64,000 nucleotides of DNA from Ottelia alismoides (Eukaryota > Streptophyta > Magnoliopsida > Alismatales > Hydrocharitaceae): positions 1,550,001 through 1,614,000 of the forward strand of contig JAZKJV010001876.1 of NCBI GenBank assembly GCA_037367405.1. Reading direction: 5' to 3'. Below are positions 48,120 to 59,131 of this stretch, piece by piece. Within the stretch, counting starts at the first letter, position 1. The number at the start of each line of letters is the position of its first letter. The notes beneath the pieces were generated by a model, which ran no database searches, was not told where the DNA came from, and saw only the letters and a list, made by a program, of their open reading frames with translations. Position numbers and translations under genes: made by a program.

Positions 48120-48664
48120 CTTGCAGGGTCGACCTCCATTCCCTTTTTGGAGATTACATGCCCCAACACAATACCCTCAGTCACCATAAAGTGACTCTTC
48201 TCCCAGGAGAGTACCAAATTAACCTCCCTGCATCTCTTGAGGACTCGGTCCAAGTGCACTAAACATGTGTCAAATGAATCACCATGGACTGAGAAGTCAT
48301 CCATGAAGACTTCCAGGAAATCACCCACCATTTCGACAAATACGGCAATCATGCACCGTTGGAATGTGTCTGGGACATTACAAAGCCTGAATAGCATACG
48401 CTTGAATGCGTAGGTACTGAAGGGACATATAAATGTTGTGTTTTCCTTATCATCGAGAGCAATAGCTACTTGATTGTATCCAGAGTACACATAAAAAAAA
48501 CAGAAGAATGCTTTCCCTGCAAGTCTCTCTAAGATTTGATCAATAATTGGCAGTGGAAAGTAATCTTTCTTGGTCACAGCATTCAAGCGCATGTAATCAA
48601 CAAAGACTCTCCACGACATGGGCACTTGGGTCGCGATATATACACCCTCCTCGTTGGTGACCAT
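48110..48664 (-). pseudogene. Gypsy A reverse transcriptase palm
   Basis: RT core, 184 residues. FMDDFSVHGDSFD at 120-132 is the catalytic loop in the FMDD form typical of Athila-like elements, with both Asp retained. The first catalytic Asp is lost: FYVYSGYNQVA at 57-67 stands where relatives have a Leu-Asp-Gly before YSGYNQ. An in-frame TAG separates it from the RT N-terminal part upstream, and it ends in a stop or frame change overlapping the thumb frame. Confidence 0.9.
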
Positions 48665-49066
48665 CTATATTCCTGACTTCTTCGGGACGACATGAAGATG
48701 GGTCACCCACTTGGCGTCAGAAATGGGGTATATAAACCCTGCTTTGCACCATTTTTCTATCTCTTTCTTAACTACTTCCCGAAGATTGGGGTTTAATCTT
48801 CTCTGAAATTCACGGGAAGGTCCTGCATTATCCTCAACATAAATTTGGTATGAGTAGAGAGAGGGGTTGATTACTACGAGATCCGACACAGTCCAACCGA
48901 TGGTTTTTCGATTTTGCTCAAGGACATCGAGAAGTCTAGATTCTTGGTCCATAGTTAATGATGAGATAATGATCACAGGGAATTTTTCTTTGGGTCCAAT
49001 AAGAAATGCATACTTCAGTATGGGAGGGAGAGGTTTCAGCTCTGGCAAATCTAAATCATAAATCAA
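48665..49066 (-). pseudogene. Gypsy A RT N-terminal part
   Basis: 133 residues with the pre-RT block LPELKPLPPILKYAFL, FPVIIISSLT, the fingers region PSREFQRRLNPNLREVVKKE and VTHLHVVPKKSGI. It ends in an in-frame TAG and continues directly in the palm frame. Gypsy C begins the same block at 63900 (PELKILSPNMKYAFL). Confidence 0.85.
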
Positions 49067-49084
49067 ATCTGGCTGAATGTCTTT

Positions 49085-49753
49085 TTAATCTGGCTCTGTG
49101 TTGGTTGGCGGTGAATCATTCTGTGATATGTTAGCCACTAATCCTGAAGGAAGGTGAGTCAGATCACTAAAGTAGTGCGGTAATTCGACCAAAGCCACGT
49201 CCGACTCGTCATCGATATTTCTTGATTTTCCCGAAGAAGATGGGATTGACAAATCCGAAAGGATTTTTGTGTCATCAAGGTTATAAGCATCTGGGTGTCT
49301 AGATTTGTCTGGCAACATATCGCATACTACACGGTGCATTGTTTCTTCTTCTGTTGTGGTGTTATCAATCTGAAGGTCTGGTAGTTGGCCCCACGACCCA
49401 GTAGTGCTAATGAGATTACATTCGGATGTTTCGGCATCTTCTGTGGTAGAATCAGAATCTGGTCTTTGCCACTTTGTTTGTTTCATCTCCAGATCCACTT
49501 CTCCATCTGGGGAGCGGAATTTCATCATTCCTGTGTCGTAATCGAATACAGCTTTGGCGGTTCTTAAGAATGGTCTTCCAAAAATGATTTGTGATTCCTT
49601 CTAATGGTTCGGGGTCTCCATATCAAGGACAGTGAAGTCCAATTTGTGTTCCGTACCGTCGACCATGATGATAACATTTTTCACTTCTCCCGTAGGTCTT
49701 TTAGTGGATTTATTAGCAAATTGGAGTAAAGATAATGACATCTGGAGAGGACC
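49085..49753 (-). pseudogene. Gypsy A protease end and acidic linker
   Basis: 49085-49528 is a 147-residue Asp/Glu/Ser/Thr-rich linker between protease and RT, similar in composition and place to the stretches in Gypsy C and E. 49529-49753 encodes the second half of the protease (around RPFL and VFDYDTG) but is broken by stops and a frameshift near 49750. Confidence 0.7.
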
Positions 49754-50704
49754 TCACTCCAATCTGTAATATAAGGCTAAGGGAAGAAGATTGATGGAAG
49801 AACCATTGTCGAGAAGTGTGTGTGCGAACGCAGTACCGCCAATGCGACTCTCCACATAATGAGCACCCAGATCCCTTTTCTTTCTTGGTAAATGCTGATT
49901 TTTGACACATTTGGTAGTGGCAACTGTCAGGATATGAGTCTCCACAAATTGAGTTGTTTTCTTTGTACGAGTCCTGGTGGGAGTGCATTTCATCTTTAAG
50001 TACTTTTGAAATGCTGGATTACTGGCCACATATTGATGAAAGGGTACTTTGACTGTGATATTTCGCCGACAGAACTTTTCCATCACTGGGTCATTCTGAA
50101 TGTTTTTCTTTTGTTTTCCTTTCTTAAGAGCATGGGGGAAAGGAATGGAAGCATATGAGACAGGAGAAATAGAGTCAGAATCATAAATAAGAGAATCTTT
50201 ATTAGATTTGGAGTTCTTATTACAATCATAATTTTTCTGATAATAATAATGTTGCTGAAATGGTGACAAAGGTATTTTTGCAGGAACTAGAGGTTCAAGG
50301 TTCTCTGCAGATTCCATAGATGCCTTTCCCTTATCTCGTGCTGGAATCTTCGGGCGTCCTTCTTCTTCATCCTCAGAAGCGTCCTCCGGTTGATCTTCCG
50401 AATCTTGATGGTTTGATTCCCTTTCCCGGTCAGATACGACCACGATCCTTCCGCTCCTGAGTGACATGACATTGATATTGTCAAACGAAAGGATCTCATG
50501 TTCAGATGTGGAAAAATCTGAATAGTATACCTGGCCATTGTGTTGAGAAGATTGGGATTTGTTCAAGCTATTGGGGTTAGCTTGAACTTGGGCGGGTATG
50601 GCTGTGGCTGGGGTTGTCTGTTCATCCTTCCAATGGGATTGACAATTAACATTGACCCGTAGATCGTACAACTCATTTTGGAAGTTTCGAATTTCTTCCA
50701 GCAT
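49754..50704 (-). pseudogene. Gypsy A gag C-terminal part and protease start
   Basis: 316 residues. Acidic/basic spacer (EDQPEDASEDEEEGRPK), then a Lys-rich part, KKRDLGAHYVESRIGG, and the retropepsin active site LLDNGSSINLLP near residue 300. The same order occurs in Gypsy C. No CCHC knuckle is visible. The frame is the direct continuation of the upstream gag frame, interrupted only by a TAA near 50745. Confidence 0.85.
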
Positions 50705-50746
50705 CTGTCTCTGGATATCTCTCAGTTCTTCTGGAGGGTTTGAAGA

Positions 50747-51928
50747 TTAAGATGTTTGCTTTAGAGCTTGATACTGCTGACGGTATTGCTGAGGTTGGTT
50801 CTGGTGGTTGTGTGGCTGCTGCGGCTTTGAGTGTTGGAATGCTGCATTGTTTTGAGTGCGCTGTGGAGCTGAGGGGAATGCGGCATTACAGAAAGTGGGC
50901 GGACGTTGATATTGCTGACGGTCCCCCATATTACCCTGTCGGGTAGTGTCCTGTGTGTACCAAATGCCGTTTATTTCGAATGTCAGAGGCGGGGCTTCTT
51001 CGACTGTTTTGTCTGGAGGAGGAGACTGCTGGGAAGGTTGGGCATAGGATTGGTCCTGAGCCCACAGTTGTTGTTGTCTTGATCCTGACTGCTCCTGGAC
51101 ATGATGCACATGATAGATTGGGGTCGTAGTAGTAGTGGGTATCCCTATCTTGGATACCTTCTCAGTTAGCTCCTCCATTTGCTTTGGAAACTGGGAGATC
51201 CGGTTGTCGATGTCGTTCATCCTCTTATGAATTTGTTCCACAACTGTTAATTTATCTGCGATGATGTTCATGTTGGGAATCAAATCCTCTTCTATTTCTG
51301 CGACAGTTTGCTTCCCTCCTTTGGCTTGAAAGGTGTTCAGGGAATTAGTGTAAGCTCTACTGGTGATTTGTGAACAGCTTGTCTCCGCCATCTGCTCCAG
51401 TATTTTCCAAATGGTCTCAGCTCCTCGGGATGTGTAATTGCCTCCACAGGCAACGCTGAATAGACCCTGAGTCTCGTAGTTGAGGCAAGAATATAGTGAC
51501 TGTACTAGTATGTTATTATCCAGGTCATGACAGGGACATTTCTGCAGCAGATCTTTGAATCTATCCCATGCATCACAAAGTGGTTCAGTAGGCATCTGAG
51601 AGAAACTGGTGATGCAAGTCCTCATTTGATTGGTTCGACTCAAAGGGTAGAATTTTTTCAATAATAGGTTTTTGAACCTATCATAAGTAGTCACAACCAC
51701 TCCTAAGTTTTTCACCCAGTAATCTGCCATCCCTTTCAAGGTGAAAGGTAGTGCAGTAAGACAAATGTAGTCTTGGCTGACTTGCGGGTGCCTCTGATTA
51801 GAACATACCAGCTCCAAATCTCGCAAAAAATCATATGGTTCTTCATTTGCATTACCATGGAATTGTGATAATTGACTTAGGAAGTGTGGCTTCATTTCAT
51901 GGTGATCCTCTGGCTGAGATGGTTGCAT
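50747..51928 (-). pseudogene. Gypsy A gag core
   Basis: 393 residues with the retrotransposon gag domain at about 30-145: FLRDLELVCSNQ, KGMADYWVKNL, KNLLLKKFYPLS, and AWDRFKDLLQKCPCHDL. This domain aligns with the Gypsy C frame at 61082. A Gln-rich C-terminal part follows. Stops at both ends are in frame (TAA), so the original gag extended upstream to 52306 and downstream into 49754-50704. Confidence 0.88.
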
Positions 51929-51967
51929 GTAATTACTAACTCTGTATTACCCAGGATTGTATGCAGC

Positions 51968-52306
51968 TTACATTGGTGGTTCTCCCACAGCATTCAACTG
52001 CTCAAGTTGTTCCATAAGTAAAAGTTCATCTTCATGATTATTCCTCTTGGGAGGCATCTTTTTTGAATTCTTCTCTTCACCTTCAGATTGTAAAAAATCA
52101 GAGTCAATAGTTTTGAAAGGATCATAAGAAGAAGATTCAAGGGAGAGGTGTCCCTGAACCCAAGGTGGTTCCGAGTAAGAGTGCCTCTGAACCTTTGAGA
52201 CTGGAAAGTTTGTAGCGGTCAGAAAAGGGTTCGTGGAGTCTGAACAAAAATTACCACAATCTTCCATTCTCGATTTCAAAAGATCAACAAGAGGTGTACG
52301 GTTCAT
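51968..52306 (-). pseudogene. Gypsy A gag N-terminal part
   Basis: 112 residues from the probable gag start, MNRTPLVDLLKSRM, with KKMPPKRNNHEDELLLMEQL near the end. The frame continues into the gag core after two in-frame TAA codons within 40 bases. The position about 1.3 kb after the primer site suits a gag start. No conserved domain is recognised in this part. Confidence 0.65.
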
Positions 52307-53579
52307 GATCTAGGCACAAGTATGCGGTATTCGATGATTAATTAAGTTCTACGTACAAATCAAACACAATTCAAAGTTTTGTTTCACCAACTCACTCAGT
52401 GAAGGCCATAAGAGTTCGGACATTTATCTTGTTGATTTTTAATTGGTTAGAATTCAAATCTTGCAAACCGTTTTAACGAGCTGTTAGGTGTCGAAATTTC
52501 CTTAAAGATTATCCCGAGTTCGTACGACCCACTCTGCTAAGGAAGTCCGGACCGTTTACCGGCTACCCGTATTACTCAGTGAGAATTAGCTAATCGTTTT
52601 TAAAATCAGTAGTCTATATGAAGATCTTGGCTTGGCTCTATCCTAGTGTGCGTCTCTCTTCTCGCTGCAAGATAAAAACAAACAATGTCGTGGTTGCTCT
52701 CCCGCAAGAATTCTTGATTTTATGGTTTCTTAGAATCGACTATATTTAGAAGTTCTAATTTTAATTAGGTGATCACTGAAGAGTTTTAAATGAGCACAAA
52801 TATACATCTACCAACAGTCTCAATTTCCTTCAGAGCCATGTGAGAAAACAATGATGTATGCTCAGTTAGAAGACTTACAGTGAATCCTCACAATCTCCAT
52901 GTGGGATGCTAGACAGAAATTAAAAGATTATTCAAATGAATGCAAGCCGATGAAAAACCACACCTAAGCAGAAAGTTCTATTAGCGGGGAAGAATTGAGT
53001 TAAATTTGTGGCTAAATTGAACAATCTATGTGTGTATCATTTGACAGTGCATTGTGGCTTAATCCTACGAGTACAATCAAAAATTAAAATGCTCTTAGAG
53101 CCGTATGTGCAAGTCTATTCTAGTCGCCACTCAAGTCGGGCCCTACCCTCACTGGAGAGTTAAACAGACTACGACACACCACAGAATAAAGCTAGAGGTC
53201 TTGTTACACACGCGAGAGCCCAAACGGACACCGTTGTAAATAAGCAATTAATTACAGAAATTTAAAAATTGCAGGAATTAAAAACCTAGACTCTACGCTC
53301 TCTCACGACTCGACTCGATCTTAATTTAATTGCGACTTTTCGGAATTTGGTGAAGTTGCGTCAGTTCTTGAAAAATCGCTCCATGTATGCCGTGTACCTC
53401 GCAAGAAAAATAAGAGATATAATGTAAGAGAGTGACTCAAAAATATATGAAAAATAAATGCTGAAAATAAATTGCAGGAAACAAATGGAATTTACAACAA
53501 GAAATTCGGGGGTCAGACTACCCAAATGCAGAAAACCGAACAATTTTTTTTAAAAAAATACAAAACCAAGCCATTTGCC
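52307..53579 (-). mobile_element. Gypsy A 5' leader
   Basis: Untranslated leader. It carries, on the minus strand, the conserved block GGGTAGCCG ... CTTAGCAGAGTGGG at 52533-52568 and GACTTGAGTGG at 53128-53138, both shared with Gypsy E. The part 52850-53570 matches the Gypsy K leader. I see no gene in it. Confidence 0.7.
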
Positions 53580-53597
53580 TCCCCCACAATGATGCCA
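53580..53597 (-). other. Primer binding site of Gypsy A
   Basis: Minus strand TGGCATCATTGTGGGGGA, followed by GGC; 13 of 18 positions match the tRNA-Asp complement, and most changes are C-to-T or G-to-A. It lies two bases from the LTR at 53600. Confidence 0.78.
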
Positions 53598-53599
53598 TC

Positions 53600-54879
53600 T
53601 GACGAATCCGATATTGCTCTTATTAAGAATGTGTATTTGTAATCGTGCATAAAAATAATTTATGTGTCGTTCATTGTAGGCGGTAATCGGAATCAGTCAA
53701 TAAAATAACCACACAAAATATTTGTCAATTTTTAAATAATGCGATTTTATGTTTATTTTTAAGGGCAAGTCCCAAGTTCGAACTCAAGGAGGCAAAGGAA
53801 CAACTTAGAATTATGTCTATCAAAATTCGTGCGTGGTTTTTAAGGCGATCTTTTTTTGAATTTTTAATGCAATAAAGGATGCAATATGCAAGTTTGGCTT
53901 ATTTTAGGGCCTAAAATATCAATTACGTTCAAATGATGTCCGAAAAATATGAAATTTGGCCACAATGCAAAATATGATGAAATGAATGCATTGTAATGTT
54001 TTTGGAATTTTTGGATACAATATGAATTTTTTTATGAATTTTTAAATGCAAATAGAATGAATTCCAATATTTTATTATAATAAAAATTAAACTTAATTAT
54101 TTTTAAGGAACAAAATTATCTAAGATCTATCACCAGGTTATTGATCTCAGAAAAATCTCAAACCTTGAAAGTATTAGTTTCAATACCTCTTAAAAATCAA
54201 ACACTGAAATATGCAAAATGATTTTTACAAGGCAAATTATGCATGCAAACACAATTCTTTTTGGGCCCAATGTCAAGCACAATTAATTGTACAATATGTG
54301 ATTTTTTGGAATTTTTAGAGAAATGATTAACCAATGGCAAATTTAAGAGCACAAACTGGGTAAAATATGCAAATTTTCACAAAATAATTAATTACTAATT
54401 AACCATCGATCAAAAAAATGTCCACAAAATGTCAAAACGTAGAGAATTAACTGAGAAACAAAATGCCAATTTTTAATAAATTAAACGATGCGAAGAAAAG
54501 GTTCAAAACATAAGAGGAATACAGGGTTATTTTTGCAATAACAATAAATAAAATAAAACTGCAGAGGACTGAAATGTAAATACCGATAAAGTGGGAGGTA
54601 ATTCTGCATTTTTTCTAGAGGGACACGTGCGTCGCATGTGTCCTCTGATCGGTGGACCGTAGCGCGAATATGAAGAACCCCTGGGGCTTCCTTGTAAAGT
54701 CACCAAGTGGTCACATGCTGTGCACGTGACCCTTGGATTGTGGTGTAAATCGGACGAACATCAGAGGGCGCTTCTGTAAATTGCCCAGGGGGATGAGTTG
54801 CAAATGACCCAGCGGAGTGCTGACCCCCCCCCCCCCCCCCCCGTCACGTGAGGAGCACGGGGAAGGGTCTCGAGGTTGA
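53600..54879 (-). mobile_element. Gypsy A: 5' LTR, 3' part
   Basis: Repeat of 41330-42638, about 93% identical by eye, with an indel before the poly-C tract (54824-54842, 19 C; the 3' LTR has a shorter run at 42596). The match ends sharply at 54879 (shared GGTTGA), after which the sequence belongs to Gypsy M, so about 1.85 kb of this LTR, including U3, is missing. Confidence 0.85.
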
Positions 54880-55161
54880 TGTTTCTTGTTTTTATACCTA
54901 TTTAAAATAATGCTATTTACTATTTACTATATAATTTATAAGATATTTATGCATCTGGCCAACCAGGTGCTGACAGGTGTCAGCACCTGGTGCTTCTTCT
55001 CCAAGAAGCGGGTACAACTTTTGTTTCAACCGGCCATCTTTGCCAAATTTTCCCACGTGTTTTACAACTCCTTCCGGCAATCCAAACCTTTGATTCTAAT
55101 ATCCTAACAACCTTCTCACTCGGCTACCATTATATTAGACTTGAAGATCAAGTAACCTCTC

Positions 55162-55168
55162 TATAAAA
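55162..55168 (+). promoter_or_regulatory. TATA box in Gypsy M LTR fragment
   Basis: TATAAAA in CTCTCTATAAAAACCCC. The Gypsy C copy reads CTCTCTTTAAAAACC at the same place, so the box is weakened there. Confidence 0.55.
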
Positions 55169-55227
55169 ACCCCCAAAGTTGGCAGTTTTCAACAACTTTT
55201 CCATAACCAACTGAACTACCAAATCCA

Positions 55228-55434
55228 ATGGTCGACCCCCTCTCTTCCTCGCCTTGCTCTGCCCGCTTTGGAGGTGACAGCTCCGCCCAAAGGTGCTCGC
55301 GTGGAAGGAGGATCATCATGGAGGAGTTCCAAGGCGCCAACCTCGCCTTGCATCGCCGCTGCGTGCGCGCGAAGCTCCGAGAAGCCGACCCATCGAGCGA
55401 CGGCAATAGAGGTTGTACACCCTGCACTTCACAG
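55228..55434 (+). other. Conserved GC-rich exon-like frame in LTR
   Basis: 69 codons (MVDPLSSSPCSAR...) ending exactly at ACAG|GTAATT, a strong splice-donor-like sequence. The Gypsy C copy (57420-57626) keeps the frame without indels with 13 amino-acid changes, and about 8 synonymous changes by eye, but begins with GTG instead of ATG. AT-rich sequence with CAG acceptor-like sites (TTTCAG at about 55673, TTTTTGCAG at about 55705) follows. It may be a transcribed LTR leader exon or captured host exon; coding function is unproven. Confidence 0.4.
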
Positions 55435-58004
55435 GTAATTCGTCCATCTTCACAATTTTATGTCTCGATTATCGTGCCACTATTAGCGTGGTTAACTACA
55501 TCATTAATTTACCAAAGCATTCATCTTAGACGCCCAATCTTAGGATTCTTGCAAACACAATCGAATCAACGCCAATTCCATCTTGTTTCTTCCCCATGTC
55601 TTACGCCTATTTTCATCTAATCTGGAAACAACTTTCGAGCTTGCAATTAATCATTTGTAGGCCGATTTCAGAGCAAATCGAGCATATATACATCATTTTT
55701 GCAGGTTCCTCTTGAATCTGGAGCAATATCACGTCATTTGGATCTCTAATCATCACGCAATTCGCAACCAAAGAAGAAGCAACAACCTGAGCATCAGTTC
55801 AAGGTGCAGAGGACCATCATCTCTCAGTTTTCCTCCATTGTCATCAACCATCTCCGACCGTCGTCCACTGCAGGCGAGCTCGAGGGGAGGAGGAGCCACC
55901 CCTCTAGTCCTACCGGAGGCCCAAGTGATGAAGCTATCGCCGGAAGTAAATCGGAGAAGGAGGTACCCTCGAGACCGTGATTCATTAACTTTTCTGTCGC
56001 ATTTTGTCTTAAAACCCTTAGCAAATACATGTTAATATGCATTAAATCCCATTTTTTATCATAATATCATTCATAAATAAAAATGCACTTTTATACATCA
56101 AAAACATGTAAATAAATAAAGAACAAAGAAAAGAAGGCAGATTATAAATATGTATATATATACATATTACTCATAAATATAAATATAGTTCCAAGCTATA
56201 TTTATATAACCTAGCCCCCGAGACCAAGTCAGCATGGATTGGTTGACAAACCAATAAGTAGGGGGAGATAAGGAAAGAAAACCATAAAAATAAATTAAGA
56301 CACACTTCACACTTGTCTCATTATTTATCAAATAAATACAAATTTTCATTGTTTTTTAATTAATTCATATTTACATATTTTTCACCAAACTCTTTTCCTA
56401 ATTATTTCTAAAAAACGTATCTAAAAATATAAAAATAAAATAAAAATATTACATTATATATACACCAAGAAATCCTACTTTTAAATTTTTAAATTCTCAA
56501 CTACCGAACATCGTAACTTCTCCATACGAACTCCAATTTCACTCTACTAACCTTTAAAGTTCATAAAATTATATTCTCTAATTAATAGATGTATTCGCAT
56601 TAAATTCAGAGTCCGTTAGCAAAAAGTCAGCTTTGAGACCTAATGACAACGGGGTTTCTGGGCATTTATTTTATGTAGAACACAATATTTAAAATTTTAT
56701 TAATTTTATAATTTCTTATTATTTTCATGATATTGTATTTTCATCATTATTTCAGAATTTTTGGAGCTTATTTATTATTTTAATAAAATCCAAAATCCAA
56801 ATTTATAGATAAAAATGAACTAGTTAAGTTATACTTGTATTTATTAATATATCTAAATTAACTTACTAAAATCCCTAAAAATTCACATATACTTTATGTA
56901 TCATCGTAATAATTAAGAAAGTACAAAATGAATATTTAATTTTTATTTATTGAATTAGAAACCAACAATTTATTTATTAAGTATTATTTATACCTATTTA
57001 TTAATATCATATTTATATTTCGAATTATAATTATTATTTATAAAAATTAATTATTATATAATTTAGATAATTTAATAATTTACATTTCTTGTTTTAATAC
57101 CTATTTAAAATAATGCCATTTACTATTTATTATGTAATTTATAAGGTATTTATGCATCTGACCAAGCAGGTGCTGACACTGGTGCTTCTTCTCTAAGAAG
57201 CTGGTACATCTTCTATTTCAACCGGCCATCTTCACCAAATTTTACCACGCATTCTACAACTCCTTCAGGCGATCCAAACCTTTGATTATAATCTCCTAAC
57301 AACCTTCTCACTCGGCCACCATTAGATTAGACATGAAGATCAAGCAACCTCTCTTTAAAAACCTCCAAAGTTGGCGGTTTTCAACAACTTTTCTATAACC
57401 AACTCAACTACAAAATCCAGTGGCCGATCCCCTCTCTTCCTCGCCTTGCTCCGCCCGCTCTGGAGGTGACAGCTCCGCCCAAAGGTGCTCGCATGGAAGG
57501 AGGATCATCGGGGAGGAGTTCCAAGGTGCCAACCTTGCCTTGCATCGTCGCCGCGTGCGCGTGGAGCTCTGGGAAGCTGACCCGTCAAGCGACGACAGCA
57601 GAGGTTATACACACTGCACTTTACAGGTAATTTGTCCATCTTCGCAATTTTATTTCTCGATTCTCGTACCACTATTAGCGTGGTTAACTACGTCATTAAT
57701 TTGCCTAAGCATTCATCTTAGATAACCAATCTTAGGATTCTTGCAAAAACAATCGAATCAACGCCAATTCCATCTTGTTTCTTCCCCATGTCTGACTCCT
57801 ATTTTAATCTAATCTGGACACAACTTTTGAGCTTGCAATTAATAATTTTTTGTCCGATTTCAGAGCAATCGAGCACGTATCATTCATCTTTGTAGCTTCC
57901 TCTTGAATCTGGAGCAATCACACGTCATTTGGAGCTCTAAGCATCATGCAATTCGTGTTCAAAGATGGCGCCACAACCTTAGTATCAACGACAAAGTAGT
58001 AAAC

Positions 58005-58102
58005 GATCATTTTCATAAGCTGATCTTCCGTCGTTATCAGCATTTCCGACTGGTATCGCTGATCATTTTCATAAGCTGATCTTCCGTCGTTATCAGCATT
58101 TC
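58005..58102 (+). repeat. 42 bp direct repeat in Gypsy C LTR
   Basis: Two identical 42 bp copies, starting GATCATTTTCATAAGCTGAT, separated by 14 bases (period 56). A partial third copy follows at 58103-58121. Gypsy M has unrelated or highly diverged sequence at this place, so the duplication is specific to this copy. Confidence 0.9.
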
Positions 58103-58394
58103 ATAAGCTGATCATTTTCAAAGTAGCCACCCCTCTGGCCCCGCCGGAGGCCCAAGTGACGAAGCTATTGCTGGAAATAAATCGGAGAAGGAGGTACCCT
58201 CGCTACATGTGTCAACTGCCTGAAGAACAACTTAAGAACAACCGGTGTACAGTTTGTTGACACGTGGCAGGCATGGACGGCCTAGATCGATTCTGACATT
58301 CTAATCCTGACCGTTTAATCTGAAACGATGAGACATTTGCAGACTCTGCCCAGAAGACCTCCAGAATTCCAGACCGCCCCAGAGTTTTCCATAA

Positions 58395-58432
58395 ATTACA
58401 TTTAGGTCCTCGCACGGGGACCTAAATGTAAT
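58395..58432 (+). repeat. Perfect 15 bp inverted repeat in Gypsy C LTR
   Basis: ATTACATTTAGGTCC and GGACCTAAATGTAAT around an 8-base loop, downstream of the GC-rich part, so probably within the transcribed R-U5. Confidence 0.85.
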
Positions 58433-59131
58433 ATTTCATATTTTCTTTACAATTCAGTCCCTGACAGAGGACCTAACTGCAGAACTTTTCTTTTTATTTC
58501 TTACATTTCTATCCTTGTGCTGTAGGTGGCCTTTGGACGCATTTTTGACACTATTTTTCGTAGAATTTTTTAGGGTAGTTACGCAACTACCCCAGCGAGT
58601 TTTAGTAGTTCTTGTGTGTTTTCATCGCTTCATCGTCATGTTTTGATTTGTCGAATCTCGACTCCGTTTTGATTTGTTTTCGAGTGTTCATCGAGCTCAT
58701 TGCTCGATCGATTTACTCACTATATAATATCACCTATATTTCACCTATTTTTCTTATATTATATTGTAGATAAATTGTTTGAAAAATATCACTTTGAAAA
58801 ATTATTAAAAAGTGGACAAATATAAAAACAAATAAAAACTTAAAAATCAACTTGATTAGAAAAGAGATAAAAAGATCACAAAAATATCCTTTCACTCAAA
58901 AAATCAAAATACCTCTATTTTGCCTCCTTGTGTTCGACCCAGGCACACTTACCTGGCTAAACAAAATAGTGTAAGTTTTAAAATAGGAGAGAAGCCTATC
59001 AATTCACCTTCTCTTTCTCTCTCTCCTATTTTAAAATCGAACTTTATTTGATGTAAACTCAGATCTCTTTGCGGTTTTCTACATCGACATCGCAATCAAT
59101 TAACCGTTATCGGTCCCGAGCCACATCAAAA

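Larger units (their letters stand above)
54880..55977 (+). mobile_element. Gypsy M: LTR fragment of the Gypsy C family
   Basis: About 1.1 kb, about 85-90% similar to 57083-58201 within the Gypsy C LTR. It starts at the junction with Gypsy A and is cut at 55978 by Gypsy C, so it is an older family member. It holds a perfect palindrome GGTGCTGACA/TGTCAGCACC near 54967-54988, CACGTG at 55054, TATAAAAA at 55162, an open frame from ATG 55228, and ACAG|GTAATT at 55431-55440. Confidence 0.75.
55978..59128 (+). mobile_element. Gypsy C: 5' LTR
   Basis: LTR of about 3.15 kb from TGATTCATTAAC to CCACATCA, followed by a near-perfect tRNA-Asp primer site. Its length agrees with the Gypsy A and E LTRs. 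The middle (57083-58201) is the part shared with Gypsy M. It contains a 42 bp perfect direct repeat (58005-58046 and 58061-58102), CACGTG at 58261 and a perfect 15 bp hairpin at 58395-58432. The start is inferred from the divergence point and the terminal motif, because the 3' LTR lies outside the window. Confidence 0.7.

Noticed and set aside
54824..54842. Poly-C tract as a functional motif
   Set aside because: Length differs between the two Gypsy A LTRs (19 here, 12 at 42596), as expected from slippage or sequencing uncertainty.
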